From an uncultured Coprococcus sp. (GTDB taxonomy: Bacteria > Bacillota_A > Clostridia > Lachnospirales > Lachnospiraceae), in assembly GCA_900767685.1 (NCBI GenBank), contig CAAGAB010000128.1:1-6396 (forward strand): DNA of 6,396 bases, given 5' to 3'. The translations under genes and the position numbers were made by a program. The notes below the pieces were generated by a model that ran no database searches, was not told the origin of the DNA, and saw nothing but the letters and a program-made list of their open reading frames with translations. Positions 3,981 through 6,396 of the stretch are shown piece after piece. The first letter of the stretch is position 1, and every line of letters begins with the position of its first letter.

Positions 3981-5396
3981 CTACAGTTCCTTGTGACGTG
4001 CAAAATAATCCTTTGTCTCTGCCACAACCACACCGCTGAGTGCAAGCAATGCTATGATATTCGGTATCGCCATAAGACCGTTGAATATATCTGCTATGGT
4101 CCATACAGCCTTCACTGTCATGTAAGGTCCGATAAATACGCAAAGTATGTATAACCAACGATAGATCTGAACTGAAACCTTGCTGCCGTTTGTGAGGTAC
4201 TCAAGACACCTCTCACCATAGTAATCCCAGCCAAGGATAGTTGTAAATGCAAAGAATACAAGGCAGATCATAAGGATGAATGCTGCAACCTGACCTGGCA
4301 TAAAGAAAAGTCCCTTCTGGAATGCATCAGTTGTGACTGCGATTCCCTCAAGGCTGCCATCCTGCCAGCTTCCCATCATAACGATTGAAAGACCTGTCAT
4401 TGTACATACGATGATAGTATCAATAAATGTACCTGTCATTGTTACAAGTCCCTGACGAACAGGCTCCTTTGTCTGAGCGGCTGCTGCTGCGATAGGTGCA
4501 GAACCAAGACCAGCCTCATTAGAGAAGATACCACGTGCAACACCCTTCTGCATGGCAATTGCAAGACTTGCAACCGCTCCACCTGTAAATGCTGCAGGTT
4601 TGAATGCACACTTAACAATCATTGCAAATGCCGCAGGAACCTGTTTTATATTTGCAAATATAAGAACAAGACACACCACAATGTAAAGAACTGCCATGAA
4701 TGGTACTATAACCTGAGAAACCTTTGATATTCTCTGGATTCCACCGATTACGACAAGTCCTACAAGGATTGCAAGAATAAATGCTGTAATGACAATGGCT
4801 ATTGAGTAGTCATTTCCAAGGATTGATACTGTATTTGCCTTGTCAGGATCAAAGAAAGCCTGAACTGCAGAAGCAATACCATTTACCTGTGTAAATGTAC
4901 CGATACCCATAAGACCTACGCATGCTCCGAAGAATGCAAATATCTTTGCAAGCCACCTCCACTTGTGACCCATACCGCTCTCAATGTAATAGAAAGGTCC
5001 TCCGAGAACGTGTCCATCCTCGTCAATCTTTCTGTACTTTACAGCAAGCAGTCCCTCTGAATACTTTGTTGCCATTCCAAAAAGCGCTGCGATCCACATC
5101 CAGAAAAGTGCTCCGGGACCACCGGCAAGGATACCTATAGCTGTTGCTACTCCTACGATATTACCTGTACCGATAGTTGCTGAAAGTGCTGTACATAACG
5201 CGCCAAAGCTCGTCACCTCTCCTGTACCGTCTTCCTCATTCTTGATCATGAATCTCAGTGCCTTTGGCAGATGAACTATCTGAAGGAACTTAAGTCTGAT
5301 CGTCAGATAGATTCCGCAGACGATGATGAGTATTATGAGTGGCAAGCCCCAGACAATATCATCAACTTTGCCTAAAAAGTTTGTGAATGCGTCCAT
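3981..5396 (-). CDS. alanine/glycine:cation symporter family (AGCS) protein
   Basis: A complete 471-residue, roughly 11-helix inner-membrane transporter of the sodium:alanine symporter family, at the usual length. Signature blocks are in the expected order: SATIGTGNIVGVATAI (72-87), GGPGALFWMW (92-101), KYSEGLLAVKYR (111-122), GGPFYYIE (132-139), the long family motif running from KGVARG to AAAAA (284-307, with FSNEAGLGSAP), GWDYYGERCLEYL (389-401) and DIFNGLMAIPN (436-446). Members import alanine, glycine or, in some Bacillus proteins, glutamine, driven by Na+ or H+; the substrate cannot be read from sequence here. The ATG at 5394-5396 has GGAGGAG with a 6-base gap. It is monocistronic: own promoter at 5438-5466, own terminator at 3902-3937. 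The upstream NhaC-type antiporter could maintain the sodium gradient it uses. Confidence 0.95.
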   Translation of the reverse strand: MDAFTNFLGKVDDIVWGLPLIILIIVCGIYLTIRLKFLQIVHLPKALRFMIKNEEDGTGEVTSFGALCTALSATIGTGNIVGVATAIGILAGGPGALFWMWIAALFGMATKYSEGLLAVKYRKIDEDGHVLGGPFYYIESGMGHKWRWLAKIFAFFGACVGLMGIGTFTQVNGIASAVQAFFDPDKANTVSILGNDYSIAIVITAFILAILVGLVVIGGIQRISKVSQVIVPFMAVLYIVVCLVLIFANIKQVPAAFAMIVKCAFKPAAFTGGAVASLAIAMQKGVARGIFSNEAGLGSAPIAAAAAQTKEPVRQGLVTMTGTFIDTIIVCTMTGLSIVMMGSWQDGSLEGIAVTTDAFQKGLFFMPGQVAAFILMICLVFFAFTTILGWDYYGERCLEYLTNGSKVSVQIYRWLYILCVFIGPYMTVKAVWTIADIFNGLMAIPNIIALLALSGVVVAETKDYFARHKEL

Positions 5397-5437
5397 GTTA
5401 CTCCTCCTATTTTTTTATTTATAATTCACAAGTGTAA

Positions 5438-5466
5438 ATTATAGCATAAAAATTCTTAAATAAAAA
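5438..5466 (-). promoter_or_regulatory. promoter of the symporter gene
   Basis: TGC-TATAAT, a perfect extended -10 (TATAAT at 5438-5443), with a poor -35 TTTTTA at 5461-5466 and a 17-base spacer. Start at about 5431 gives a leader of only about 35 bases, too short for a riboswitch. The -35 falls in the T-tract of the preceding terminator. Confidence 0.7.
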
Positions 5467-5516
5467 CGAAAAAACACGCATTTTCAAGATTTTTCTTGTT
5501 TTTTTGCGTGTTTTTT
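5462..5516 (-). terminator. rho-independent terminator of the NhaC-type gene
   Basis: Arms AAAAAACACGCA (5469-5480) and its exact complement (5505-5516) form 12 pairs. A second inner stem, CAAG/CTTG, lies in the 24-base interior. On the minus strand the stem is followed by TTTTTT-CG-TTTTT. It begins about 45 bases after the antiporter stop codon. A-tracts and T-tracts flank both sides, so it might also work on the plus strand. Confidence 0.85.
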
Positions 5517-5562
5517 TGAATATTTATTTATTATATTACGAAATAACGTCATTTTATATTCT

Positions 5563-6396
5563 TTACCGCCTCTTTGCCGGATGTGGTTTGTCATTACTTC
5601 TTATAAGCATCCACACAAGCGAACTGACAAGAAGGAGTATTGGATAAAACAGATTTGGGATTATCTGGAATGCTGATATCTCATGTCCCAGCTCCGACAC
5701 CGCTGATATTGCAACCAGCATCTGGGCACCATAAGGAATGATACCCTGGAATATGCATGAAAATGTATCAAGCAGTGACGCTGATCTCTTCGGGGATATA
5801 CCATAATCCTCTGCCATTTCCTTTGCTATCGGATTCGCCATAACTATTGCGACCGTGTTGTTGGCTGTGGCTATGTCCATGGCTCCAACCAGGAGCCCGA
5901 TTCCGAGCTGGCCTCCCTTGTCACCCTTGAACACCTTCTTTATAGCTGAAAGCAGTGCCTCAAATCCGCCATACTCTCTGATGAGTGAACACATGGCAGC
6001 CACAAGTACAGCAACCATACTTGTTTCGAACATTCCCGCTGCACCGCTTCCCATATTCGTCAGAAGATCCACTGCTGCCGTCTGCCCTGTGGCAAGCATG
6101 ATGATGGAGCCTGACACGATTCCAACTATCAGGACTACAAACACGTTAAATCCCACTATTCCTCCTATGAGTACCAGAACATAAGGAATGATCTGTATCA
6201 TATTGTAATCATGGTGTACTACTCCGCCTATCTCAGTATTGAATGACTTAACCAAGATTACTATGAGCGTCACAATCGCCGCAGGAAATGCTATCCAGAA
6301 GTTTGCCCTGAACTTATCTTTCATGGCACACCCCTGACCATTACATGCTGCTATGGTCGTATCCGATATGAACGACAGGTTATCTCCGAACATCGC
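5563..6396 (-). CDS. Na+/H+ antiporter, NhaC family (N-terminal part outside window)
   Basis: The C-terminal 277 residues of a polytopic membrane transporter; the frame stays open through base 6396 (the last codon seen is Ala), so the ATG at 6391-6393 is internal. Counting from that Met, the family blocks are GDNLSFISDTTIAA (3-16), followed by GQGCAMKDKFRANF (19-32); GGFEAL (142-147); DIATANNTVAIVMANPIAKE (173-192); and SLLDTFSCIFQGIIPYGAQ (206-224), near the end as usual. About seven hydrophobic segments are present and the protein ends in a basic KPHPAKRR tail. NhaC relatives exchange Na+ for H+; some, such as MleN, also move malate and lactate, so the exact exchange is uncertain. The stop at 5563-5565 is followed by a strong terminator, so the gene is not co-transcribed with the symporter downstream. 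Confidence 0.92.
   Translation of the reverse strand, partial: AMFGDNLSFISDTTIAACNGQGCAMKDKFRANFWIAFPAAIVTLIVILVKSFNTEIGGVVHHDYNMIQIIPYVLVLIGGIVGFNVFVVLIVGIVSGSIIMLATGQTAAVDLLTNMGSGAAGMFETSMVAVLVAAMCSLIREYGGFEALLSAIKKVFKGDKGGQLGIGLLVGAMDIATANNTVAIVMANPIAKEMAEDYGISPKRSASLLDTFSCIFQGIIPYGAQMLVAISAVSELGHEISAFQIIPNLFYPILLLVSSLVWMLIRSNDKPHPAKRR

Noticed and set aside
5397..5562. Riboswitch (such as a glycine sensor) before the symporter gene
   Set aside because: The promoter leaves a leader of only about 35 bases; the large hairpin upstream is the previous gene's terminator.

Overview
The window looks like a chromosomal stretch from an anaerobic Firmicute, most likely a Lachnospiraceae-type Clostridium relative. 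The inference rests on strong GGAGG-type ribosome sites, TATAAT promoters with TG extensions, hairpin-plus-T terminators, a Bacillus/Clostridium-type LexA box, and the protein families present (AGCS and NhaC transporters, BAAT-like hydrolases, an ATC-hydrolase-like protein). The species cannot be named from sequence alone. Every gene of ordinary size is on the minus strand; one very small gene is on the plus strand.

Read in the direction of minus-strand transcription (high to low coordinates), the window opens with the C-terminal part of an NhaC-type Na+/H+ antiporter (5563-6396). It ends in a strong hairpin terminator whose T-tract abuts the promoter of an AGCS-family Na+/H+:alanine/glycine-type symporter (3981-5396). 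That gene has its own terminator at 3902-3937. The two transporters plausibly share a sodium economy: one expels Na+ and the other uses it to import amino acids.

The middle (about 2160-3900) is an AT-rich accessory patch. It holds a small three-helix membrane protein (3531-3800), a collapsed second copy of a neighbouring unknown gene (3815-3890), the intact unknown gene (2343-2984), and a compact plus-strand module at 3103-3477. The module encodes a 32-residue single-helix hydrophobic peptide behind a consensus Gram-positive LexA (SOS) box. A convergent antisense RNA promoter faces it, both transcripts run into a shared hairpin terminator, and matching inverted repeats mark both RNA 5' ends. 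It has the layout of a type I toxin-antitoxin system under DNA-damage control, analogous in logic to E. coli tisB/istR but unrelated in sequence. This is the most interesting item in the window.

The left part (1-2121) is a co-directional operon driven by a good promoter at 2093-2121, whose spacer and -10 carry a perfect palindrome, a likely repressor operator. It encodes a 49-residue leader that appears to be the cut-off N-terminus of a BAAT-like alpha/beta hydrolase, then a full alpha/beta hydrolase (978-1922), an ATC-hydrolase-like protein (336-959), and the start of another BAAT-like hydrolase running off the window (1-301). A substrate-inducible set of thioester/amide-type hydrolases fits, but the substrate is not visible.
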